Shown: piece after piece, positions 28,758 to 37,601 of the stretch
How positions within the stretch are numbered: the stretch's first letter is position 1
Layout: the number at the start of each line of letters is the position of its first letter
Source of the DNA: Sphingomonas spermidinifaciens
GTDB taxonomy: Bacteria; Pseudomonadota; Alphaproteobacteria; Sphingomonadales; Sphingomonadaceae
DNA: 64,000 nt
Assembly: GCF_002351485.1 (NCBI RefSeq)
Contig: NZ_NWMW01000002.1
Span: 1,054,001 to 1,118,000 of the forward strand
Reading direction: 5' to 3'
Notes under the pieces: model-generated
What the model saw: the letters and a program-made list of their open reading frames with translations, nothing else
The model's database searches: none
Told to the model about the DNA's origin: nothing
Program-made: the position numbers and the translations under genes

Positions 28758-30545
28758 ATGCACTCTCGCTATGCCCGCGCTATGCGCTCGCTCCTGACCC
28801 TCGCCGCCCTCATCGCCATGCCCGCCGCTGCGCAGGATCTGGCGCCGCTGCCGCCCGAAATGCCCTGGCAAGGGGCCAATGAGGCGCTGGTCGCCAAGCC
28901 CGGCAGCCGCTGGATCACGCCGGCCGAGGCGGCCAACTTCGACCGTACGCCCGATTACGCCGCGACCCGGGCATTCGCCGAGAAGCTCGTCGCCGCCTCG
29001 CCGCTCCTCAAGCTCGAGGTGTTCGGCCGCAGTCCCGAGGGGCGCGACCTTTACTTCATCCGGGCCAGCAAGGGGCCGGGCCGGCCCGTCGTCCTCGCAC
29101 AGGCGGGCATCCATGCGGGCGAGATCGACGGCAAGGATGCCGGCCTGATGCTCCTTCGCGACATCGCCTTTGGCGGCAAGGCGGCGCTGCTCGACAAGGC
29201 CGATCTTGTCCTCGTCCCCATCTTCAACGTCGACGGGCACGAGCGCGCCTCGCGGTACAGCCGGCCCAATCAACGCGGGCCGATAGTGCAGGGATGGCGC
29301 ACGACCGCGCAGAACCTCAACCTCAACCGCGATTACCTGAAGGCCGACGCGCCAGAGATGCAGGCGATGCTGGGGCTGATCCGCCGGCTCGATCCCGTCC
29401 TCTATCTCGACCTGCACGTCACCGACGGCGTCGATTACCAGTATGACATCACCTACGACTTCAACGGGCTGTACGGGCGATATGCGGCGAGCCCGGCGAT
29501 CGGGCGGTGGCTCGACTCGCGGCTGCGTCCCGCGTTCGATCGCGATCTGACCGCGGCGGGGCATGTGCCCGCGCTCTATATCGACGCGCTCGACAATCGT
29601 GCGCTGGGCAAGGGTATCGCGCACAATGCGGATGCCCCGCGCTTCTCGACCGGTTGGGGGGACGTGGCACGGGTGCCCACGGTGCTGCTCGAGACGCACA
29701 GCCTCAAAAACTATAGGCGCCGCGTGCTCGGCACCTATGTCTTCATCGAAACGGCGCTGAGGACCGCGGGCGACGAGGCTGCGGCCTTGCGCCGGGCGAT
29801 CGCCTCCGATCGCGCGGCGCGGCCGACGACGATCGTGACGGCATGGAAGGACGATCCCGCGCCGCTGTTCACGATGGATTTCAAGGGGATCGCGCAGGAG
29901 ACCTACCGCTCGCCCGCCTCGGGCCGCGAGGAGGTGCGCTGGACCGGGCGGCCCGTTCAATTGAAGGTGCCGGTGATGGGCCAGTCGCCCGCCGCCCGCG
30001 TGACGCTGCCGCGCGCCTGGTGGATCCCGGCGAGCGCCACGGCGATCCAGAAGGCAGCGGGGCTCCAGGGCCTGAAGATGGAGGTGATCGACCGCCCGCG
30101 CGAGATCGAGCTCGACATGGCGCGCGTGCTCGACCCCAAGCTCGGGGCCGCGAACGAGGGCCATGTGCCGTTGTCCGGCCGCATCGTCCATGAACGCCGC
30201 CGCGTGACCATGCCCGCGGGGTCGGTGCGCGTGCCCGCCGACCAGCCGCTCGCGCTCGTCGCGGCGGCGCTGCTCGAGCCCGAGAGCGAGGATGGGGCGG
30301 TCGCCTGGAACCTCACCCCCGCGATGCTGATGCGGACCGAATATATCGAGGGATACGCCATCGCTCCGCTCGCCGACGCGATGCTGGCGAAAGACCCCAA
30401 GCTCAAGGCCGAATTCGAGGCGAAGCTTGCCGCCGATCCGAAGTTCGCAGGCGACGGTCAGGCGCGGCTTGCATGGTTCTACGAGCGGACGCCCTATTTT
30501 GACGATCGCTATCTCCTGTATCCCGTCGGGCGAGAGCTTCGCTGA
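28758..30545 (+). CDS. Secreted M14 zinc carboxypeptidase
   Basis: About 595 aa exported metallopeptidase. The signal peptide is MRSLLTLAALIAMPAAAQ; the start may be 28758 or the ATG at 28782, neither with a strong SD. The M14 domain shows the zinc ligands HAGE (QAGIHAGEIDGKDAG) and the distal His in YLDLHVTDG. VFGRSPEGRDL and FNVDGHERAS are also present, and a candidate catalytic Glu is in VLLETHSLKNY. A C-terminal ~250-residue region, probably beta-rich, follows. It likely trims peptides in the periplasm. It stands alone between a prepilin peptidase gene and the ribosomal rplJ leader. Confidence 0.88.
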   Translation: MHSRYARAMRSLLTLAALIAMPAAAQDLAPLPPEMPWQGANEALVAKPGSRWITPAEAANFDRTPDYAATRAFAEKLVAASPLLKLEVFGRSPEGRDLYFIRASKGPGRPVVLAQAGIHAGEIDGKDAGLMLLRDIAFGGKAALLDKADLVLVPIFNVDGHERASRYSRPNQRGPIVQGWRTTAQNLNLNRDYLKADAPEMQAMLGLIRRLDPVLYLDLHVTDGVDYQYDITYDFNGLYGRYAASPAIGRWLDSRLRPAFDRDLTAAGHVPALYIDALDNRALGKGIAHNADAPRFSTGWGDVARVPTVLLETHSLKNYRRRVLGTYVFIETALRTAGDEAAALRRAIASDRAARPTTIVTAWKDDPAPLFTMDFKGIAQETYRSPASGREEVRWTGRPVQLKVPVMGQSPAARVTLPRAWWIPASATAIQKAAGLQGLKMEVIDRPREIELDMARVLDPKLGAANEGHVPLSGRIVHERRRVTMPAGSVRVPADQPLALVAAALLEPESEDGAVAWNLTPAMLMRTEYIEGYAIAPLADAMLAKDPKLKAEFEAKLAADPKFAGDGQARLAWFYERTPYFDDRYLLYPVGRELR

Positions 30546-30639
30546 CGGCTTGACTCCAGCCCAGGTTCCGCTAATGGGCCGCGCTTCGCACGGTGGCCAT
30601 GCTGCCGTGTGTCCGTCCGAGACAGCAGGTGGTGGGGTC

Positions 30640-30819
30640 TGCCCTCCTTAATGTCCTGCCGAGACGGGGAATGTGTTTCCACCGGTCCGTTCGCGGATCG
30701 GGTCGGCCGCCGGGCCAGTGTCCGGCCATGACGAGCATGCCCCTCGGACGAGGGGGTCGGGCAGCCGCCCGGTCCTCGACGTAACCGGACCCTTCGGGGT
30801 CCATTGTGAGGAGACCGGC
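30640..30819 (+). promoter_or_regulatory. rplJ leader (putative L10-L12 autoregulatory leader)
   Basis: The non-coding stretch before rplJ is rich in hairpins, among them CCCCTC/GAGGGG near 30740 and a perfect GGACCC-TTCG-GGGTCC (30787-30802) with a UUCG tetraloop, 17 bases before the start. Transcripts of rplJ normally carry a leader bound by L10(L12)4 for feedback control. Position and structure fit, but I did not model the kink-turn. Confidence 0.5.
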
Positions 30820-31335
30820 ATGGATCGTTCGCAAAAGACCGAAGCCGTTGCCGAGCTGAACCGCACCTTCAACGAGATTGCCGTGGTGGTCGTCACCCGC
30901 AACCTGGGGCTGACCGTCGCCCAGTCGACGCAGCTCCGCACGAAGATGCGCGAGGCCGGTGCGAGCTACAAGGTTAGCAAGAACCGCCTTGCCAAGATCG
31001 CGCTCGAGGGCACCGACTATGCAGGTATTTCGGACCTGCTGACGGGTCCGACTGCGCTTGCCACTTCGACCGATCCGGTCGCCGCCGCCAAGGTCGCGAT
31101 CGATTTCGCCAAGACGAACGACAAGCTCGAGATCGTCGGCGGCGCGATGGGCAAGCAGGTGCTCGACGCCGAAGGCATCAAGGCGCTGGCGTCGCTGCCG
31201 TCGCTGGACGAACTGCGCGCCAAGCTGATTGGCCTCGTGCAGGCGCCCGCGACCAAGCTCGCGACGATTACCCAGGCACCGGCGGCGCAGATCGCCCGCG
31301 TGCTTGGCGCCTATGCGGAAAAGGACGCCGCCTGA
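30820..31335 (+). CDS. rplJ: 50S ribosomal protein L10
   Basis: 171 aa. It forms the base of the L7/L12 stalk of the large subunit. ATG 30820 follows [45 protein letters not shown] and the C-terminal helix that binds L12 dimers are typical. rplL follows after 57 bases. rplK-rplA and rpoB-rpoC, the usual neighbours, are not adjacent here. The in-frame ATG at 30673 would translate the leader and is rejected. Confidence 0.97.
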   Translation: MDRSQKTEAVAELNRTFNEIAVVVVTRNLGLTVAQSTQLRTKMREAGASYKVSKNRLAKIALEGTDYAGISDLLTGPTALATSTDPVAAAKVAIDFAKTNDKLEIVGGAMGKQVLDAEGIKALASLPSLDELRAKLIGLVQAPATKLATITQAPAAQIARVLGAYAEKDAA

Positions 31336-31392
31336 TCTTCGGGCGGCAACGGACACTGACCACATTCAACCCATTTGAAATTGGAGTTTATC

Positions 31393-31770
31393 ATGGCTGA
31401 CCTGAACGCGCTCGTTGACCAGCTGAGCGAACTGACCGTCCTCGAGGCCGCCGAGCTCTCGAAGCTGCTCGAAGAGAAGTGGGGCGTTTCGGCCGCGGCC
31501 GTTGCCGCTGCCCCCGCCGCCGGCGGCGCCGGTGCGGCTGCTGCCCCGGTCGAGGAGAAGACCGAGTTCGACGTGATCCTGACCGGCGACGGCGGCAAGA
31601 AGATCAACGTCATTAAGGAAGTCCGCGCGATCACCAACCTCGGCCTGACCGAGGCGAAGGCCCTGGTCGAGGGCGCGCCCAAGGCCGTCAAGGAAGGCGT
31701 GTCGAAGGACGAGGCCGAGAAGATCAAGAAGCAGCTCGAGGAAGCCGGCGCGACCGTCGAGGTCAAGTAA
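31393..31770 (+). CDS. rplL: 50S ribosomal protein L7/L12
   Basis: 125 aa acidic stalk protein that recruits translation factors. N-terminal dimerisation domain ([30 protein letters not shown]), an Ala/Pro/Gly hinge (~36-55), and the C-terminal domain [24 protein letters not shown]...GLGLxEAK-like face ([14 protein letters not shown]). Start at ATG 31393 with TTGGAGTTT upstream; the ATG six codons earlier is not needed. The terminator at 31816 follows. Confidence 0.97.
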   Translation: MADLNALVDQLSELTVLEAAELSKLLEEKWGVSAAAVAAAPAAGGAGAAAAPVEEKTEFDVILTGDGGKKINVIKEVRAITNLGLTEAKALVEGAPKAVKEGVSKDEAEKIKKQLEEAGATVEVK

Positions 31771-31815
31771 TCTCGAACGGCTCGCCCGCATCCCCTGGAT
31801 GCGTCGAGACAGGGA

Positions 31816-31846
31816 AGGGGCGGTCCGGCGACGGGCCGCCCTTTTC
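31816..31846 (+). terminator. Intrinsic terminator after rplJ-rplL
   Basis: GGGCGGTCC and GGGCCGCCC form a 9-bp stem (one G-T pair) with a short loop, followed by TTTT at 31842-31845. Confidence 0.8.
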
Positions 31847-32033
31847 TGTTCGGACCTCGCTCGGGAGACCGCTTCTATTCCCCACCGGTTGCTCGCGGCG
31901 TCCGCTCAACCTTCAAGAGTTCAACCTGCAAGAAATGCACCGTCCGCGCCGGCTTCACCTTTGCGAGGGACGGTCGGGGTCGCTATGTGGAGCGGGATAG
32001 GCGCGCGTATCGGCGCCGATGCGAGGCGGGTTG

Positions 32034-33545
32034 ATGGCTGGCAAGACGATGATGCGGTTCGGGATGGGTCTGGGGTCGGCGGTGCTGCTGGCCGGCGGCG
32101 CGCAGGCGCAGCAGTCGTTGCTGCCGCCCGACATCGTGCCCGAGACGCAGAGCGCGCCCGTCGCACCGGCCCCGCGCGTGCAGGCGCCGGTGGTACCGAC
32201 GCCCCCCGTTATCGCGCCGCGTCCGCTGCCCAAGCTGTCGGGCGAGCAGGCAGCGCTGCTCGCGCAGCTGCTGGGCAAGGACATCAACGAGCAGGGACTG
32301 CGCTTCTCGGGCAAGGCGCCGCCCGCGCCCGCCGACAATGACGCGCTCGTCCGCGCCGCGCTCGACCATGCCAAGGCGGTGCGCGCCGGGCGGCTCAACA
32401 CCGCCGATTTCCAGGCCGACTGGGCGCTCCGTCCGCAGCCCTATGATCCCTATCCCTCGTTCATGCAGGCGGTGCAGGCCGATCGCCTCGGCCAGTGGTT
32501 TGCCGAGCTCCCGCCGCCATGGGCGGGCTATGAGGGGCTGCGCAAGGGGCTGACCGCCTATCGCCGCATCGCCGCCGCGGGTGGATGGAAGACGATCCCC
32601 GCCGGCCCGGACATGGGCCTGGGCGCGAAGGGTGCGCGGGTCGCGGCACTGCGCCAGCGTCTGGCGGTCGAGGACAGCACGGTTTCCACCGCCGGCGACA
32701 CCTATGACGAGGGACTTCGCGCCGCGGTCCAGCGCGCCCAGCGCCGCTACGGCCTCAACCCCACCGGCATCGTCTCGACCGGGACCATGGCGGCGCTCAA
32801 CGTTCCCGTCGCGACGCGCGTGCGCCAGATCATGGCGAACATGGAGCGCTGGCGCTGGCTACCGAGCGAGCTGCCCAAGGATCGCATCCAGGTGAACATC
32901 GCCGCCGCCGTGATGACGGTGTTCGAGGGCGACCAGCCGGTCATGTCGATGAAGGCGGTGACGGGGAAGCCCGGCGGCGGCGAAACGCCGATGCTGTCGT
33001 CGAGCATCCATTCGGTGGTGCTCAACCCGCCGTGGAACGTGCCCGCGGGCATCGCGAAGCGCGAGCTCTTTCCCAAGGGCATGGGCTATCTCAAGGCCAA
33101 CGGCTTTCGCGTGATCGGCGAGGGCGACAGCGCCCGGCTCCAGCAGGCATCGGGCGACACCAGCGCGCTTGGCCGGTTCAAGTTCGATTTCGACAATCCC
33201 TTCGCGGTCTATCTGCACGATACGCCGGCCAAGGGCGGCTTCTCGCGCTTCGACCGGCTGGCGAGCCATGGCTGCATCCGCCTCGAAAAGCCCAATGCGC
33301 TCGCCAAGCGGCTGCTGCGCGACGTGCCCGAATGGACGCCCGAGGCAATCGACGAGCAGGTCACGACGACGACCAAGACGGTGCGCGCGCGGCTCAATAC
33401 GCCGGTCGCGGTCTACCTTCTTTATTGGACCGCGTTCGCCAGCGGCAACGGCCAGATCAACTTCCGCGACGATCCCTATGGCTGGGATGCCAAGCTTGCC
33501 GACAAGATCGAGAACCGCTCGGCCGTGCAGGTCGCGAGCCGTTGA
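32034..33545 (+). CDS. Murein L,D-transpeptidase (YkuD domain, YcbB-like)
   Basis: 503 aa periplasmic enzyme that makes 3-3 crosslinks in peptidoglycan. Signal peptide ends near GGAQAQQ (residue ~26), followed by a Pro-rich linker, a scaffold domain (~90-200), a peptidoglycan-binding motif (LRQRLAVEDS...YDEGLRAAVQRAQRRYGL, ~205-255) and the catalytic YkuD domain with the histidine in YLHDTPAKGGF and Cys414 in SHGCIRLEKP. This is the YcbB (LdtD) layout. The gene for a short Pro-rich lipoprotein follows after 26 bases. ATG 32019 is an alternative start. Confidence 0.93.
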   Translation: MAGKTMMRFGMGLGSAVLLAGGAQAQQSLLPPDIVPETQSAPVAPAPRVQAPVVPTPPVIAPRPLPKLSGEQAALLAQLLGKDINEQGLRFSGKAPPAPADNDALVRAALDHAKAVRAGRLNTADFQADWALRPQPYDPYPSFMQAVQADRLGQWFAELPPPWAGYEGLRKGLTAYRRIAAAGGWKTIPAGPDMGLGAKGARVAALRQRLAVEDSTVSTAGDTYDEGLRAAVQRAQRRYGLNPTGIVSTGTMAALNVPVATRVRQIMANMERWRWLPSELPKDRIQVNIAAAVMTVFEGDQPVMSMKAVTGKPGGGETPMLSSSIHSVVLNPPWNVPAGIAKRELFPKGMGYLKANGFRVIGEGDSARLQQASGDTSALGRFKFDFDNPFAVYLHDTPAKGGFSRFDRLASHGCIRLEKPNALAKRLLRDVPEWTPEAIDEQVTTTTKTVRARLNTPVAVYLLYWTAFASGNGQINFRDDPYGWDAKLADKIENRSAVQVASR

Positions 33546-33571
33546 TCCCATCTGACTGGAGACTGTTTCCG

Positions 33572-33895
33572 ATGCGCTTCCCGTTCCGCCCGGCCCTGAT
33601 GCTCCTGCCGCTCGCGCTTGCGGCGTGTTCGGGCGAGCCCGAGGTGCCCGCGCCCGAAGGCCCCGACGCCAACCTGACCGAGGCGCTGCCGACCCCGGAG
33701 CCGCTGCCGACCGCGACGCCCGAGCCGCTGCCGACGCCGTCGCCGACCCCGACCTTCGAGCCCGCCCCCGCGCCCGAGGTCGAGGCCGACCAGCAGATGC
33801 AGGACGACGCCGAGGCGACGGGCATGACCGCCCGCATCAACCGCGATGACGCGCCGGCGGAAGAGCCCGCACCCGTGCCGGCGGAGGAGCAGTAA
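33572..33895 (+). CDS. Small proline-rich lipoprotein
   Basis: 107 aa. It has a basic start, a hydrophobic stretch (PALMLLPLALAAC) with lipobox LAAC, so lipidation at Cys ~19. The rest is low complexity: repeated PTPEPLPT units, then acidic Ala/Pro/Glu stretches to the end. No family is recognisable. It may be a spacer or envelope tether. It follows the L,D-transpeptidase gene on the same strand and may share its transcript. Confidence 0.75.
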   Translation: MRFPFRPALMLLPLALAACSGEPEVPAPEGPDANLTEALPTPEPLPTATPEPLPTPSPTPTFEPAPAPEVEADQQMQDDAEATGMTARINRDDAPAEEPAPVPAEEQ

Positions 33896-33914
33896 GCGCC
33901 GACAAGAAGCGGAA

Positions 33915-33933
33915 CCCCGGATCAGGTCCGGGG
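33915..33933. repeat. Palindromic intergenic element (second CCCCGGA/TCCGGGG copy)
   Basis: CCCCGGA, loop TCAGG, TCCGGGG: the same core as at 12449-12473 with a different loop. It lies just after the lipoprotein stop, before the terminator at 33966. Confidence 0.6.
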
Positions 33934-33965
33934 CGGGCTGGCAAGAACGCTGTCGCTTATACAAT

Positions 33966-34009
33966 ACGCGCCATCCCGGCCTTGAGCCGGGATGGCGCGT
34001 CTTTCTTTT
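33966..34009. terminator. Bidirectional terminator between convergent genes
   Basis: ACGCGCCATCCCGGC, loop CTTGA, GCCGGGATGGCGCGT: a perfect 15-bp stem followed by CTTTCTTTT on the + strand. The core CATCCCGGC...GCCGGGATG belongs to the same class of palindromes as the CCCCGGA elements, so a dispersed repeat seems to serve as terminator. Confidence 0.8.
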
Positions 34010-34980
34010 CACCCTCCGCTCGCCATCCGTGCCGCCCAGGTCGCATAGAGCGCGCCCCAGCCGTGTGCCGGGTGCTGCGGGTCGAGCGCCATGCCGAAGC
34101 CGTGGCCGCCCTTGTCGTAGAAATGCGCCGCTACCGGCACGCCCGCCGCGCGTGCCGCTGAAATCATCGCGGTGCTCATCTCGAGCGGCACGATCGGATC
34201 GTCGGCGGCGTGGAGGAGGAAGAGCGGCGGCGTCCCGGCATCGACGCGGCGTACTGTGTCGTAGCGTGCCGCTGCCTCGTTCATGACCGACGGGCCGAGC
34301 AGGTTGGCACGCGAGCGGCTGGGTGAGCCGGTTTCCGCCAGTGTCGTCACCGGATAGACGAGCCCGGAGAAATCGGGCCGTGCGTATCCGCGATCGATCG
34401 CGTCCACCGGCTCGTAGGTCGGATCATTGTAAGCGGTCGAGAGCGACCCCGCGAGATGCCCGCCGGCCGAGAAGCCGAGGATGCCGAGCTTCTTCGGGGC
34501 GATCCCGAATTCGCTCGCCCGCGCCCGGATGATCCGCATCGCGCGCTGCGCATCCTGGAGCGGCACGTCGGCCCGGTTCGCCCAGCCCTCGCCCGGGAGG
34601 CGATAGACGAGTGCGAAGACCGTGAACCCGAGCGGATTGAGCACCTTGGCGACATTGTGCCCCTCGTTCTCGACCGACACGAACTGATAGCCGCCACCGG
34701 GGATTGAAAGGATGCCGATGCCGTTGGGATTGGCGGGGCGATAGACCGACAGCGTCGGCCTGGCGATCCCGCGCAGCCACAGCTCGCGCCCGCCGGGACC
34801 GTAGCGGACGGGGGTGGGGAGCGTCGCGGGCGTCCCGGGCGCCTTGCCCGGCCACAGGTCGAACGTCTCGCGCGGTGGCCAGGGCAGGTCGCTCGGCCGA
34901 TCGTCGCCAGTCTGCGCCCGCGCGGTTCCCGCTGCGACCAGCCCAGCGGCGGTCATGCCCAGCATCGTGCGTCGGTCCAT
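34009..34980 (-). CDS. Exported alpha/beta-hydrolase, carbohydrate-esterase-like
   Basis: About 323 aa. It has a Tat-like signal (MDRRTMLGMTAAGLVAAGTARAQ) and the catalytic serine in GILGFSAGGHLAGS, aspartate in HAADDPIVPLE and histidine in KGGHGFGM; the oxyanion loop is IPGGGYQFV. The layout matches bacterial acetylxylan/feruloyl esterase-like hydrolases of the BD-FAE type, so deacetylation of plant polysaccharide is a reasonable but unproven role. Start: GAGGGG lies six bases before ATG 34980 and directly abuts ATG 34986, so I prefer the former. It is divergent from the polyamine dehydrogenase gene. Confidence 0.82.
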   Translation of the reverse strand: MDRRTMLGMTAAGLVAAGTARAQTGDDRPSDLPWPPRETFDLWPGKAPGTPATLPTPVRYGPGGRELWLRGIARPTLSVYRPANPNGIGILSIPGGGYQFVSVENEGHNVAKVLNPLGFTVFALVYRLPGEGWANRADVPLQDAQRAMRIIRARASEFGIAPKKLGILGFSAGGHLAGSLSTAYNDPTYEPVDAIDRGYARPDFSGLVYPVTTLAETGSPSRSRANLLGPSVMNEAAARYDTVRRVDAGTPPLFLLHAADDPIVPLEMSTAMISAARAAGVPVAAHFYDKGGHGFGMALDPQHPAHGWGALYATWAARMASGG

Positions 34981-35094
34981 CGTCATCCCCTCACTCTTGT
35001 CATCGCCGCTTCATACTGAAGCGCGAGGCTTTGCATCCGGTGGCCGGGTCCCATATGGGACCGCCATTCCCTTACTCGCGCGAAAGGCGACGAT

Positions 35095-36300
35095 GTGAAA
35101 GACGTTCTGGTGATCGGTGCGGGCGGCGTGTCGTCGGTCGCGGTGCACAAGATGGCGAAGAATCCCGAGCTGTTCGGCAAGGTGACGCTCGCCAGCCGCC
35201 GCAAGTTCAAGTGCGACGCGATCGCCCAGTCGGTGAAGGAGCGCTTCGGCGCGACGATCGACACCGCCGAGGTCGATGCCGACGACGTCGATGCGACCGC
35301 GCGCCTGATCGACCAGGTGAAGCCGAAGCTGCTCGTCAACCTCGCGCTCCCCTATCAGGACCTCAATCTGATGGAGGCGTGCCTGAAGACCGGCGTCGAT
35401 TACCTCGATACCGCCAATTACGAGCCGCGCGACCAGGCGAAGTTCGAATATGGCTGGCAATGGGCGTATCAGGACCGCTTCAAGCAGGCCGGCCTGATGG
35501 CGCTGCTCGGCTCTGGCTTTGATCCCGGCGTGACCAGCGTGTTCGCGACGTACATCAAGAAGCACCTGCTCGACACGATCGAGACGCTCGACATTCTCGA
35601 CTGCAACGGCGGCGATCATGGCCAGCACTTCGCGACCAACTTCAATCCGGAGATCAACATCCGCGAAGTGACCGCGCCCGCGCGCCACTGGGAGAATGGC
35701 GGCTGGGTCGAGACGCCCGCGCTCTCCGAGCGTCAGGTATTCATCTTCGACCAGGTTGGCGCGAAGAACATGTACCTGATGTACCACGAGGAACTGGAAA
35801 GCCTCGTCAAGCACATCCCCGAGATCAAGCGCGCCCGCTTCTGGATGACCTTCGGCGAGCAGTATCTGACGCACCTGCGCGTGCTCCAGAACGTCGGCAT
35901 GACCTCGATCGAGCCGGTGATGTACGAGGGGCGCGAGATCATCCCGCTCCAGTTCCTGAAGGCGGTGCTCCCCGAGCCCGCGACGCTGGGCGAGACGACC
36001 AAGGGCAAGACCAATATCGGCGACATCGCGACGGGGACCAAGGACGGGGCCGAGAAGACCGTCTATGTCTATAACGTCTGCGACCATGAGGACGCCTATG
36101 CCGAGACGGGCAACCAGGCGGTGAGCTATACCACCGGCGTGCCCGCGATGATCGGCGCGGCGCTGATGCTGAATGGCCATTGGCGCGGGGAGGGCGTGTT
36201 CAACATGGAACAGTTCGATCCCGATCCCTTCATGGACATGCTCAACCAGCACGGCCTGCCCTGGCAGGTCAAGGAACTGCCCGAGCCGCTGCGGTTCTGA
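35095..36300 (+). CDS. Carboxynorspermidine/carboxyspermidine dehydrogenase (saccharopine dehydrogenase family)
   Basis: 401 aa from GTG 35095. It joins aspartate semialdehyde to putrescine (or diaminopropane) with NADPH, giving carboxy(nor)spermidine in the cytoplasm. The N-terminal Rossmann motif is VIGAGGVSSVAVHKMA and the family signature is LVNLALPYQDLNLMEACL...DTANYEP. GSGFDPGVTSVFATYIKKH and the length suit the carboxynorspermidine dehydrogenase branch rather than lysine-type saccharopine dehydrogenases. The carboxynorspermidine decarboxylase gene follows after 51 bases on the same strand, which settles the pathway. Confidence 0.92.
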   Translation: MKDVLVIGAGGVSSVAVHKMAKNPELFGKVTLASRRKFKCDAIAQSVKERFGATIDTAEVDADDVDATARLIDQVKPKLLVNLALPYQDLNLMEACLKTGVDYLDTANYEPRDQAKFEYGWQWAYQDRFKQAGLMALLGSGFDPGVTSVFATYIKKHLLDTIETLDILDCNGGDHGQHFATNFNPEINIREVTAPARHWENGGWVETPALSERQVFIFDQVGAKNMYLMYHEELESLVKHIPEIKRARFWMTFGEQYLTHLRVLQNVGMTSIEPVMYEGREIIPLQFLKAVLPEPATLGETTKGKTNIGDIATGTKDGAEKTVYVYNVCDHEDAYAETGNQAVSYTTGVPAMIGAALMLNGHWRGEGVFNMEQFDPDPFMDMLNQHGLPWQVKELPEPLRF

Positions 36301-36317
36301 TCCATTGCCAGTGAAGC

Positions 36318-36340
36318 CCCCCGGCGCGGTTCGCCGGGGG
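36318..36340 (+). other. Hairpin between the two polyamine genes
   Basis: CCCCCGGCG, loop CGGTT, CGCCGGGGG: a perfect 9-bp stem in the 51-base spacer, with no T tract, immediately before the AGGAG of the decarboxylase gene. It may affect processing or relative expression. Confidence 0.5.
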
Positions 36341-36351
36341 CCAGGAGCGCC

Positions 36352-37557
36352 ATGAAACCCGACGATACCCGCGCCGCTTCGCCGATGACGACCAAGTCGG
36401 GCGGGGCAGGCGCCTTTGCCCGCTTCGACCTCAGCCGCGTGCCGAGCCCGTGCTTCGTCGTCGACAAGGCGGCGATCGAGCGCAACCTCGCCATACTCGC
36501 CGACGTGCGCGACCGCGCCGGCGTGAAGGTACTGCTGGCGCTGAAGGCCTTTTCGATGTGGTCGCTCGGCGATCTGGTGGGCAAGTATCTCGACGGCACC
36601 GCCACTTCGGGCCTGTGGGAAGCGCGGCTGGCGGCCGAGCATTACACTGGCGAGATCGCGACCTTCTGCGCGGGCTACAAGGCGAGCGACATGGTGGAGG
36701 TCGCCACGCTGTCCGACCACATCATCTTCAACTCGCCCGGCCAGCATCGGCGCTTTGCCGACCTGCTGGCGGCGGCGCGGCATGGCGGCGCCTCCTTCGA
36801 CGTGGGCCTGCGCCTCAACCCGATGCATGCCGAGGGCGAAGTCGCGAAGTACGACCCGGCGCAGCCGCACTCGCGCCTCGGCCACCCCGCCGACCAGCTG
36901 ACCGCCGCCGATCTGGAGGGCGTCACCGGCCTCCATTTCCACTCGCTGTGCGAACAGGACTTCCCGCCGCTCCGCCGCACCTGGGAAGCGCTGCGCCCGC
37001 GGATCGAGCCGTTCCTCGGCCAGCTTCAGTGGCTGAACTTCGGCGGCGGGCACCATGTCACGCGCGCGGATTATCAGCGTGACGATCTCGTCGAGTTCCT
37101 GAAGGCGGTGAGGGCCGACACCGGCCTCGAAGTATATCTCGAACCCGGCGAGGCGATCGCGTTCGACGCCGGCATCCTCGTCGGTGAGGTGCTCGACGTG
37201 CTCGATAACGGCATGCCCGTCGCCATCGTCGACATCTCAGCCACCTGCCACATGCCCGACGTGATCGAGGCGCCCTATCGCCCGGCGATGCTGGGTGAGG
37301 TCGAGGGCGGCGTTCCCGTCCGCCTCGGCGGCCCCTCCTGCCTCGCCGGCGACATCATCGGCGACTATCGCTTCGCCGAGCGGCCGGCGCCAGGCACGCG
37401 CATCGCCTTCCTCGACCAGGCGCATTATTCGATGGTCAAGACCACCACGTTCAACGGCGTCCCGCTCCCCGCCATCGCCCTCTGGGACTCGCGCGACGAC
37501 TGCCTGGAAATGGTGCGTGAGTTCGGCTGGGAGACGTTCCGGGACCGTTTGTCCTGA
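36352..37557 (+). CDS. nspC: Carboxynorspermidine decarboxylase
   Basis: 401 aa PLP enzyme of the alanine-racemase fold. It decarboxylates carboxyspermidine or carboxynorspermidine to the triamine. The PLP lysine is K65 in LLALKAFSMW; ATSGLWEARLA, GLHFHSLCEQDF and LNFGGGHHVTR (phosphate-binding region) are present, as is the C-terminal SMVKTTTFNGVPLP. It follows the dehydrogenase gene with an AGGAG site. With putrescine as amine, the pair makes spermidine without S-adenosylmethionine. The first ~20 residues are not conserved in type, so the true start could be the ATG at codon 12. Confidence 0.93.
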   Translation: MKPDDTRAASPMTTKSGGAGAFARFDLSRVPSPCFVVDKAAIERNLAILADVRDRAGVKVLLALKAFSMWSLGDLVGKYLDGTATSGLWEARLAAEHYTGEIATFCAGYKASDMVEVATLSDHIIFNSPGQHRRFADLLAAARHGGASFDVGLRLNPMHAEGEVAKYDPAQPHSRLGHPADQLTAADLEGVTGLHFHSLCEQDFPPLRRTWEALRPRIEPFLGQLQWLNFGGGHHVTRADYQRDDLVEFLKAVRADTGLEVYLEPGEAIAFDAGILVGEVLDVLDNGMPVAIVDISATCHMPDVIEAPYRPAMLGEVEGGVPVRLGGPSCLAGDIIGDYRFAERPAPGTRIAFLDQAHYSMVKTTTFNGVPLPAIALWDSRDDCLEMVREFGWETFRDRLS

Positions 37558-37601
37558 CGTAAGGGATAGCGAGGCATCGCGTTTCACGGCCGCCCCGGGA
37601 C

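Noticed and set aside
30673..30819. N-terminal extension of L10 from an upstream ATG
   Set aside because: It would translate the hairpin-rich leader; the ATG at 30820 has an SD and gives the normal L10 N-terminus.
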